Assembly: GCA_025642065.1 (NCBI GenBank)
Contig: JAODUP010000913.1
Location: 42,501-106,500 of the forward strand
Direction of reading: 5' to 3'
From: Paralvinella palmiformis
Taxonomy: Eukaryota; Annelida; Polychaeta; Terebellida; Alvinellidae
DNA: 64,000 nt
The position numbers and the translations under genes were made by a program. Each line of letters opens with the position of its first letter. Positions within the stretch are counted from its first letter, which is position 1. Below are positions 11,600-21,731 of the stretch, piece by piece. The notes beneath the pieces were generated by a model. The model was not told the origin of the DNA and did not search any database. It saw only the letters and a list, made by a program, of their open reading frames with translations.

Positions 11600-13060
11600 A
11601 AACCTGCAACTAAACCAAACGATAGCGAGGAATCGAAAACCGACAAACCGATCGTCTATAACCGTACCGACCGCTAACAAGAAAGTCCGCCGCCATGTTA
11701 CGAGCAAACACACAACCGGAAGTGTCAACCTGTTTATGACGTGAACAAACTGGTCACATGACAGATGACTATCTCTTTGATGATATTACTGGTCATTAAT
11801 CATGGGGCATTGTCGACAAGCCATTCGACGATTGTTCGATGTCGACTGTGACGTATTATGTGTTGTTCCGACGAAGAGCTGGTCACGTGACTGAAGGTGG
11901 GCAGGTTTATTTTCAATATTTCCTACGTTTCGCTCGTCGGCTGAGGTCTGACTCAGTGACGTCACACTCGGTATGTTGGTGGATCAGTTCGTCAACACCT
12001 CAGGCCAGTGGACTGATATCATCAGTAGATGTTTTTCCCCCGGATTTATGCTAAATCCAGATCCTAGTTTTGGCCAGACAGAGAGAGCAACGACGATGAC
12101 AAGAAACGTCAACATTTAAATTGAGTAAACAAGCAAACAAATAGAGATAACAATTTATGAGGCAAAGAGTTTAAATTATAGACGCGCCAATGCAAGCACA
12201 CACGAGAGTGCACACCCAGAAAATTATGCACATTTTAAATCTGTTCTAAAAACCCCTGCCATTGGGAAAAAATTTTTTCGTATTAATCACCTTACATGGT
12301 GGGTTATAAATTATTTGGGGTATTATTTTATTCTCTTATTTTGTTTGAGTGGGCCTTTAAAAATGGCTTCAGAATAGTAAAAGGGGGGGGGGCCCCGGCT
12401 TTATTAAATTATGTAAATTTTTATCATTTATGTTGTGTTTATTTTAGTCATTTATAATTATATTAAAAATATTTTTTTTATATGTGTGTGGTTTTTTTTT
12501 GTGTGTGGTGTGTATGTGTTTAGTTTGTGTTGTGTGTGTGTTTGTGTGTTTGTGTGTGTAATATTGTAATTAGCACAAGGGATTGAACGTCTTAAATTAA
12601 GGTGGCACAGGAAACAGTAAAAAGAATGGCCCCTCCCACCCACGTGTCCATCTATGCGCATGCGTTATAAGATGCCTGTCTGTGCATGTATGTGTGACAG
12701 AAGGAAAGGTAGGGAAAGTTCTGTAATCAATTTGCCTAACTTCAAGATGTTCCACGCCAACAAACGAAATAATTAACTACCTAGAAATAGATCAGTCGTT
12801 AGGTCAGCCGTCCCAACGGCAGCTGTTCCAGAGCCACACGACTCAGCTGAGTTCCACTACAGTAAGCTGTCAAACGGAGAACACCCCCTTTGTCTCTATA
12901 GAGCCATGGGGTGTAGTTAATCAAGATGGCGGCGTCAACTTGGACAGAAGCGAATACTTGAGCACAAATTATTAAAACTCCGGCGGCCCTGTCTGGAAGC
13001 CTTTCGATCCGCACGATTTGTAAGAAGGCTAAATTTGGCGGATTTTCAAACCCAAAATTG
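11600..13060. promoter_or_regulatory. CpG-rich block with YY1, ETS, NRF1 and CRE sites
   Basis: On the minus strand AACATGGCGGCGG (about 11688-11700) is a YY1-type start motif next to ACCGGAAGTG (ETS). On the plus strand AAGATGGCGGCG (about 12926-12937) is a second. A CRE lies at 11957-11964 and GCGCATGCG (NRF1 type) at about 12656. The two YY1 motifs point outwards, as in a divergent housekeeping promoter. Each ATG opens only a short frame (29 and 11 codons), so no gene body was identified. Confidence 0.3.
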
Positions 13061-13251
13061 AAAGAGCCGCACGTGAACTGTGATTCTGGGAGATACAGCT
13101 GTCCTTGTAAACTCTTCTCTGGCGTTGCTCACACCATAAGGACATCTTATAACGTTTACTAAACGTACAAAAACATCCAATCAATGTCTGAGACGACAGT
13201 GTTCAGTTGTCTAAAGAAGAGAAAATATTTAGTTTATTAAACCCAGTTTCT

Positions 13252-13324
13252 CTCTGTCTGTCTGTCTGTCTGTATGTCTCTCTCTCTCTCTCTCTCTGTT
13301 TGTCTCTCTCTCTCTCTGTTTGTA

Positions 13325-13372
<48 letters not shown>
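13252..13372. repeat. Compound (CTGT)n, (TC)n, (TA)n
   Basis: CTGTCTGT, then TCTCTC with TTTG interruptions, then TATATA. Confidence 0.9.
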
Positions 13373-13373
<1 letters not shown>

Positions 13374-15660
13374 AATTATATACAGTTTGAGTAAATGAAG
13401 GAGTGTGTGAGTGAGTGAGTTAGTGCATGAGTGTTTTAATTAACATGGGCACAAGTGACAGCTGGTTGAGAGACTACTCTCTACATTCTAGAAAAATGCG
13501 TATGATTCGAATTGCAGTGAACTGGGGGGTGGTGTGGTCGTGAGAGTTTCAATGAAATAGTTAGTGATTGAATAAGTGAGTGTTTATGGGCGCCAGAAAG
13601 AAAGTTGTGAGCGAACGTATTACAAAGTACTAACAATTAAGATATACTGAAGCATCTTCACTGAATGAAACCGTTTCAGCTAAAGTGATTTCATAGAGGA
13701 ATTACATATCTATCGACAAGAAAACATTTTTCACTGAATTGTTGCTGTCTTCTCCAGTCTTAAACCCGCCAAATGATATGTTTACAAGTTGATGGATATA
13801 TACGATAGTACACGAGAACTTATAGTCAAGATCTTTCTTAGTTGGTAGATATGTCCTACGCTCTAACGATAATTCCAGTTACAAAGAAAGTTGATCAGTT
13901 CTTATCTCTGGTTATTTTCCCTAGATCCAGGAACTCTTCCACTCTAACTAAAATTAAAAAAAAAAATTCAGACTGTACATTTAAAATAAAACCAGACCGG
14001 TTTAAAATTTAACATCTTGGTCTATAAATGACAGAAACAGTCATGATTCTCATAGCCAATGAAATATTATTCTTCAAGACTTTTCCAGGACAAAATTACC
14101 ATTTTCCGGGACAAAGTATACAAAATTTAAAGGTACTAAATTAAGATATGTTAGAAAAAGCGCATAATATGTATTCGATATATGGTCAATTATTGGACAT
14201 TTTTATGGTACAGCCTGCCCCTCACCCATTCTACACATATCTGATCCACCCACTTTTATTTTAATTGACATGGGATATCCAGAATCGAAGTTTTCTTCTA
14301 CAGGCATAATATTTATTCTCGGGCTTTTGGGATGATTTTTTTCACGGGCAAAGTGTTTTCTAGCACATTTCCTGATTTTGTAAAACTCAAGGACATTCCC
14401 AGGACCTGGAAAATGGATTTGGTATTTTCCAGGTTTTCCAGGACGCGTCGGAACGCCGAACAGTACTTGTTATCCATCTAAAAAAATCAATTCAATAATA
14501 ATCGTTATGAAACACAATAGTGGGCATATAAAAACAGATAGTATCGAAACATCTCTCACTCAGGAAGACAATGATACTATTGGTTCATTTTGTTGTTGTT
14601 GCTGTTTATGAATTATAAGAAAGAGTCCAGTTCAATCTTCAGTAGTTGGGATTTATTAAGTTCGAGCGTACACATCAACGTACAAAGTGCAGTATCCAAA
14701 GTGTTTTCCCCAAAGTGTGGTCTCCAAAGAGCATTCTTTAAGGTATTTATATAAACTGTGCTTTCTAAAGCATGTTCCCCGAAGTGCGTTCCATTGGGTA
14801 TGCTTTTCGAAGTACGGTAACACAGCATTAAACATACATTAATTTTGGTGTAATGATCATAGTCTTGATTGAAAAATAATAGCGGACAGCCGAGACAGAA
14901 ATATATGGCAACAAAACAGCACATCACCAGGTAGAACTTAGGGATCCCATCTCGTGAAATCCAATCATCAAGTTGCCAGTGTCTGTAGCACAATTTGCGC
15001 GCAACTGTTCGTCCTGTAATAAATACTACGACATTTCTAGTAGTCCATCCGAAAAAAAAAAAAAATAGGAACTATAAAGATATTATACTTATAGACGCAC
15101 AAATCCTTTCAGTTTTAGATTAATTAAGCTCCAGCTATTAACCACTGTCGTCGTTGTTTCATTGAACGAGATCGGATTGTCATTAGTCGCTCCTCTCCTC
15201 CCTTCGCTCGTCTTTGTTGGATGTTTCATCACCCAAAAAGAAATGGAGATCATGCTATTTCCCAAAATAGCAACATCTCAGCGCTATGTCTGAGGTGAGA
15301 ACAACGTCCACCCTAGACCTAACATTGGCCCAGTTCGTACGTAGTCACAATCTCACAAACGTTCCATTAGAACGTTCATTCGCGCGATGTATTAAACTCA
15401 AGTTGTTAATTTTTAGTCACATTGGTAGCACAGTTGCAGGAGAAAAGTCATAACTTACACAGACATATTGATTGACTAATGATTGGTTGATTGAATCTCA
15501 TCCCCTTCATGTGCAAAAACATTTTTATTAAACGTCCACCCAATTATTTCACGTATCAAATTAAGACAATTAAATACATATATTTTTAAAAACACAATTA
15601 AATTATTAATACCACCAGCCAGTAATATAGAGTGAGACTTTCTACACGTTTCGGCGTATT
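13373..15660. other. No recognised gene
   Basis: A 126-codon minus-strand open frame at 14613-14993 has one hydrophobic stretch but no recognisable family. Otherwise nothing was identified between the 13.3-kb microsatellite and the GC-rich block that precedes the candidate GAD promoter. Confidence 0.5.
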
Positions 15661-16020
15661 TGCCTCAATACGTAAACACCGATTCTACCTGCCACCACTC
15701 ATCACAATCCCAATCCTCGGTTACAAGACGAAATAATACCATTTGGTCTCATGTAGCACTCATTATCGGCAGGAAAGCTATCCACGAAGATAACACCCCT
15801 CCCTCCCCCTAGCACCATCATGGACACCCCCCCCCCCCACCTGAACAAATGTTCCCCGATTCGTTGGTTTCTTAACGAGAACTTGTCTTCTCCGTCGGCT
15901 TCAAGAAGATCCCAACTCCATACCACCCTCCCACGCATCCCCGGGCGCAACCGAAACCACCGATCGGCCAGCCTGATGATGGGGCCGTGTATCGAGTGAC
16001 CGGACCCCATTTGGATAGGA

Positions 16021-16027
16021 TATAAAA
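16021..16027 (+). promoter_or_regulatory. TATA box, candidate GAD promoter
   Basis: TATAAAA stands in a locally GC- and CpG-rich block (about 15.7-16.46 kb), about 30 bp before the inferred start of an ATG-free leader. It is 3.4 kb upstream of the first coding GAD exon on the same strand. No transcript evidence is available; the assignment rests on motif and context. Confidence 0.35.
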
Positions 16028-16049
16028 ACTGCGGCTTCTGTTCGCACGC

Positions 16050-16455
16050 TCCAGCCACAGCTTCGAACATCCATCCGGCCTGGACAACTCGTACCCCGCT
16101 CATCGACAGGACTATAGATTACATTCGGCTAATTCGCTGGCCGTTTTCACCTCATCGACGCTACCACCGAACACGGATCTCTCGTCTCTTCTGGAGGAGA
16201 CCCGGATTTAACGCGTCACGCAAGTACGGCTCGGAGTCCGGAGCGAAGACGTTTTGGAGATTTAGCGCTCTACGAAGTTCTCCAAATCCCGGCTTCCGGT
16301 TTGCGCCGAGTGGTCCACTGGCGTCGACGTGTACTAGCCCCAGTCGGACGAGGCCAGTTCGTTGGTTCGCAACACATCGGAAACCAGAACCAGAGATATC
16401 CGCAAGGACTTCCGTTTGGTCAGTTAAGGATTAAATATTGTCGTCGGTGAATAGA
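16050..16455 (+). other. GAD: Candidate non-coding first exon (5' UTR) of GAD
   Basis: This stretch of about 400 nt contains no ATG on the plus strand and is GC-richer than its surroundings. It ends at a good donor (GTGAGTATT from 16456). Splicing to the acceptor before 19420 would make the ATG at 19420 the first start codon of the mRNA. The start is only an estimate from the TATA box, and other untranslated exons may lie between. Confidence 0.35.
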
Positions 16456-16504
16456 GTGAGTATTAATGACCTTATTAATATTATTATTAGTAACTCAAAA
16501 TCGA

Positions 16505-16538
<34 letters not shown>

Positions 16539-17047
16539 TTTATTTAGTGTACAGAACGTTTGATAAACACGAACAAAATTGAAGCTGTGTGTTTATACTC
16601 TAAAAAAATGTATATCGATGAAATAAGCTTATTTCAAATCTGGAACAGACTTTACTATGCTCAACGCTGATTGTTTGGCGACACTTAAAAGGGAAATTGG
16701 TTTTGTTTAACGACAGCTAGCAGCCTATCATTATCAAAGGAACTAGGCTTTTTATATAATCGGGAAGGGCATTCGATATGTTGCGGCTGATAGTGCACGA
16801 CGCCGCAAGCCTACACGCCATGGGACCGAATCCCAGTGTTAACCGTGTCTCCGGTACTTTTCACTCATTAATAAGTTTCGGCCAAATAATGGCATATATC
16901 CGAGGTATGGGGACCGTTGACTTTGAGCAAAACACTATCTATATTTAGTCAGAATGTAGTTAATATTTTCCCTAATTTGTTTTAAATCAACCACGCTATG
17001 TTTATTTATCAACAAGATCGCGCACGAGCACGCACACACAGGCGCGC

Positions 17048-17135
17048 AATTCCGAAGGTGCAGTGATTAGAGCACGGGGCTGCAAACTTCCAAGTTGTAG
17101 GTGTTTGGCTACGGAGTCGCCCCCGACCATATGTT
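17048..17135 (+). mobile_element. Family C SINE head, fragment
   Basis: GTGCAGTGATTAGAGCACGG matches the box A region of the 56.3-kb copy. The box B part (GTGTTTGGCTACGGAGTC) is decayed. Confidence 0.4.
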
Positions 17136-18204
17136 CTAGGTCTGACCAGAGCAGAAGCTAAACATTTAAAATCAAATCAAGATTTAACGCTCCTTCAAAA
17201 TGCCTGGAATTACCTAACATTAAAGGCCTCCCTATCCATAAGAAATATATTCTAACATGACAAGAAGTTTAAACTTATATTCCATTGCTTTTTAAAGAAC
17301 AATTACAATTACGAATCATTATTTCATCATGGAGACATTAGCCTGATTAGGAAGATAAGAAAAATTAAGTGATGTTTTCATAAAGCGACATCTGTCTATA
17401 CTCTTCTTCCGAATGTACATGCTGCGGTTAAATGATGAAATGTGTGTCTCTTGGCTTTTCGTATGCTCACTATCTCTTTCAGTCATACACTTGCCTTCTA
17501 AGTCTTCATAGCAGCGGAAGTGTGACAACCGACACCGGCGACCCACACCAATCATGCTCTATTATCCTCCAGCGGCTAGCATATATCAGTGGCGTATTAC
17601 AGTTAACAACCTCTCTTGCGGCGCCGACCACTTGTTAATCCGACCTCTCTGCTTAACCGGACGACCTTGCATCGGGCGGTTACAAAGAGCCAGCCGTCGG
17701 GTCGCGTCTGCTGCCAACGGAAGACAAACAATCGAACAGCCACTTCCCGGGACCCAGGGGATATGAAATTAATAATCTCATGCGGGCAGGCATTTTCGCC
17801 GATCTCTCTAGACGAGTCGTGATTAACTCACTGCCGTTGTTGACCCAATTCATGCCCTACCCATTTCAGTGTCGAATAGCGCCTCTACATTTCTTCTCTC
17901 GTTCACGCCGATCACGCCATCCCGTTTACTTACTTTTTCCCACGGCAAGCGACCCAATCTTTTCGCCTGTAATTTGTCGGTTATTTCCCATGTGGCGTGG
18001 CTACTTCCGGTATTCGAAAGACCGCTCATTTATACTCCAAGCGCGTGCATCTTTCTTTTCCTCCCCGCAGCGCGTGACACGATACTATACTAAAATGTCG
18101 CTTCTGACATATAGACGGTTTATAAGAGAGCACCTCCACCACAATAGGTTACACCAAAACAAAATGCTGGAAAATCTGGATCGAGACAAATGTAGGTTCC
18201 AGAA

Positions 18205-18325
18205 AGGGCGCCTCCATGGTCTAGCGGTAGCGTGGTGGACCACAGATCACTACCACCCGTGTTCGAATCTCGGCGTGGGCATATCTGAAGGTTGTTTCAT
18301 CTTCGACTTCACTTCTTTACCTCAA
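18205..18325 (+). mobile_element. SINE family A, head and partial body
   Basis: GCGCCTCCATGGTCTAGCGG (box A) and GTGTTCGAATC (box B). The body breaks off in CTTCACTTCTTTACC about ten bases before a family B SINE in the same orientation. Confidence 0.8.
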
Positions 18326-18335
18326 AGCAATCGAA

Positions 18336-18545
18336 CGGCCTCTATGGCCCAGTGGATAAGAGCGTAGGACTTTCTTACTCATGGTCATCCTGTGCGGGAG
18401 GTCGGAGGTTCGAATCCCGGCCGTGGGGGGAGTTCTTCATCCAAACAAGCAACCACATACTGTAAATTCTAAATTCGTTTAGAATTAAGTCCTAGTGGTG
18501 AAGCAGTAACTAACCAACTATGTGCGTCTCTCATATCTCTCATTC
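18336..18545 (+). mobile_element. tRNA-derived SINE, family B
   Basis: Head GGCCCAGTGGATAAGAGCG (box A) and GGAGGTTCGAATCCCGGCC (box B), then GTTCTTCATCCAAACAAGCA and a tail related to the copy at 62.2 kb. Too much conserved tail for a functional tRNA gene. Confidence 0.75.
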
Positions 18546-19419
18546 GGAATAAACACGACCGCTCGCACGTTTGCGAAATCATATATCTGTATGCATATTT
18601 GCACGCACTTCTATTATTAGAATATTCCAGTTGAAATAATCACGCAAATAACCAGAATGATATTCATAAATTTCATATGACATCATCGGAACAAATATAT
18701 TACCAGCTAGAACTGAAATATAGATTCCTATCAACTAATAACCTCGAGTTAACCTTATCAAACCTCGTACTAAATGAACACAAGTCGCGGTGTAATAATT
18801 CTTAAGAAATTCTAAAAGATTTTCCCACGCATTTGAGAATCGATATTTTCTGTCAATAACTCTGCACTTTTCCTGAAATAAAACCTTTCCAGGGTTCCAG
18901 TTCAGACGAGTCGGAGGTAATACGAATTAAGTATGTCGGCAAATCGCTAACCCGTGTGATCGCAGAAGACCTATATTGTAAAACATTTAATGGTATGCAT
19001 GCAATCAAGTCATTATGTTATTCTGTACAACTGCTAACCTGATGTTGCCTACATGAAAGGCAGATGGTTGATTCGATTCCGGTAAATATGCCAGAGAAAA
19101 AAATAGCCCATGCTAACTGCGATATAGTTTACAAACGTAGGCTGAACATAAATTAAGCGGTTATGATTTCGCTACTTCGGCCATGAGATGGCCTTTGAAA
19201 ATAAATCCTGAAAAGCAATAAAGGAAGTCGCAGAGTGAACTGAGCTATATGCACCTGGGGGGGAGGTCTGTGCATTTTAGGACAATTCGAGACTACTTAG
19301 GTGAGGATAAAACACGACTTTGCAAGAGAATTGATCAAAACCAGTTTGACCCAGTCTCCATTTCCAAAAACTCTCATCCATGGTACTTTTCAACTTTTCA
19401 CCGATTCCTGAATTTTCAG

Positions 19420-19591
19420 ATGTCTTTCGACCTCGGCAATATGATGCACGAACGCGACCGGAAAAGAGCAACCCACCTCTTCAAGAGAACACCATCGCTG
19501 TCCCAGAACAAGAGTACGAGTCTCGAAGGCGACCAATGGCTGGGTACCTTCGAACCGGACTGGTCGAAGTTCGAGTCGGTGTACGCTAACG
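19420..19591 (+). CDS. GAD: GAD coding exon 1 (N-terminal)
   Basis: Follows a pyrimidine-rich acceptor (ATTTTCAG) and begins with ATG, taken as the start. It encodes 57 codons plus one base. HLFKRTPSL resembles the FLQRTNSL segment of vertebrate GAD, and the end (KFESVYAN) joins the next exon to give an exact-length match to DFSNLFARDLLP. Donor is G|GTAAGT. Because the ATG sits at the acceptor, an upstream coding exon cannot be excluded. Confidence 0.7.
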
Positions 19592-20103
19592 GTAAGTGGC
19601 CATTGTACGAGTTGTGCACTTTAGTAGAGCAGCATAACAAGTCAGCAACGTCAGTAATAAAATATTAAGACAGTCATACAGCCGGTTGTTCTGTCTAGAT
19701 TATACAACGCAAGACGCGGACACTTACATGTCAGTAGTCAGCGATACAGACGTGTGATTAGAAAACGTACTATAATAACATGAGGTTCGTTTGTTATCCC
19801 CAATTTTAGAATTCCCACAAACCAGTACCGAATCGATTAAAACAGTTAGAATCCTGATAAGACAAAAGCAAACGTAATTAATTTTACGGTATGATTAAAA
19901 CAAACGTAATTGTTGTTGATACATATACCGTGCGTACAAACTGATGATTAGTTCATATACGTCTTTGTCATCGTTCTGGAAAGAAGCAGTTTGATTTATT
20001 TATCTAGTTGATAGTTACACCCGAAATCGACACTCAGATAGTTGTCACTCCATAGAAAAGGCTAAATATTTGTGTAATTATCACACACACACACACACAC
20101 ACG

Positions 20104-20155
<52 letters not shown>

Positions 20156-21179
20156 ATCGACTTCGAAGGGAAATCGACATTTTAAAAGACAATCTTCAGG
20201 TATGACATCAACCGGAAACTCTATATTCCGTTTCCCAAATTACCTTAATACACTACTAGATTAACAACAGCACGCGCACGCGAGTAGCTCAGTTCATGGG
20301 AAGACGGCGTAGTGTGTTTTCAGTCGACGTTCACGTCTCCCGGAACAAGACCGCCCATTAATCAGCCGACGACAACCGATAGGATCTGGAGAAGAGCCCG
20401 ACAGCCAACTCGGTGCCGATTCTCGTTAGTCGAGTGTGTCGTCACGCGTCGACGTGTTTGTCCTTTAATCACGTGACAGTTCCGACACCGGCCACATCCG
20501 GTGGTGTGTCCTGTGCCGCTCCCTCGGACAAGATTCATCGCCGAGTTATCGCGTCACGCCAGAAAACGTGATTTCGTGTGCTGGCATCTAATTTCTTCCA
20601 ACATTCTTGCTCGATGTCCACTCGCAAACAAACACACGTGGCGGGATCCGGAGGTGGATGCAGGTCCATGTATCTGTACTAACCCAATTTCGAAGTCTGT
20701 AGTAGGCGGCCAAACTCCTTGTCTTTTCTCTGTCACGGCATACAGGACATCCTTCAACAAGGGTATATTCTCCTAATGGCTAGGGTTAAGTATTGGTTCA
20801 ACAGTGGCTGGCGCCATGCGATGGTAGGTCAACTGTTAGAATGTCCAGCGTCCACATTTCCGCTGTTGAGTATTTAGAATAAACAACTCACTTGGAGTAT
20901 ATGAGTAGTCATGTGCTGAATTGGCGTTTTCTGATAAAACAGATCTATGGTGATGATGATCGGTGTTTTACGGCCACTTTTCTGCACGTGGTAGACTAAA
21001 TGGGCGGAGCGACCTCCAAACACCCTTCAGATATGATAAAACAGAGAAGAAGGTTCATCTTCTTTGTCCTGTGACCAATGAATGAAAAGCCATTGGTAGA
21101 TAATATTTCTCCTTTTTCGGCGACAGCTTCTGCTGCTGCTGCTGTTACTACTACTACTACTACTACTACTACTTACCAC

Positions 21180-21250
<71 letters not shown>

Positions 21251-21689
21251 TTAGCACCATGTTCTGCAATAAAAAAACTCATTTCAAGTGTGTAAACAGT
21301 TAAAGGTGTCTGATTTGTTTCGATACTGCTTCTTGTGTAATATATATTGTTACCGTTCAAGCCAATTCTTTGTCTTTTTACTGAAATAATCTGGTGAAAA
21401 AAGTGTACGGAGAGAACTATAATAACGCAGCAGTCAGAGGGATCAGCCGTACGTCTACAAATCAGAAATAAAATGGAATCAAGTTAGCTGTGCTTGTGAG
21501 ACATCTCGTTAGAGTCGCGCTTCACCAGCGCCAGTGTTAAGCAAACCAATACGTTCACTCACTCACTCACTCTTTCACTCACACACTCACTTAAACGGTG
21601 CATTCAGTATGAGCTTTGAACATCTTTTTAATTATGCTTTAAAGCGACTTGAAGCAATTTAAGTTGAATGAGGTGTTATATAAAATGCG

Positions 21690-21731
<42 letters not shown>

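Noticed and set aside
15702..16103. 133-codon minus-strand open frame
   Set aside because: Lies in GC-rich DNA over the candidate promoter, where stops are scarce, and includes a translated poly-C tract. No protein similarity.
17780..18367. 195-codon plus-strand open frame
   Set aside because: Its C-terminal part is translated SINE A and B heads, and the rest has no family resemblance or coding bias.
18205..18430. tRNA genes at the box A/B heads
   Set aside because: The same heads recur with the same non-tRNA bodies elsewhere in the window, so these are SINEs.
21027..21360. Poly-Leu and poly-Ile open frames
   Set aside because: Translated trinucleotide repeats.
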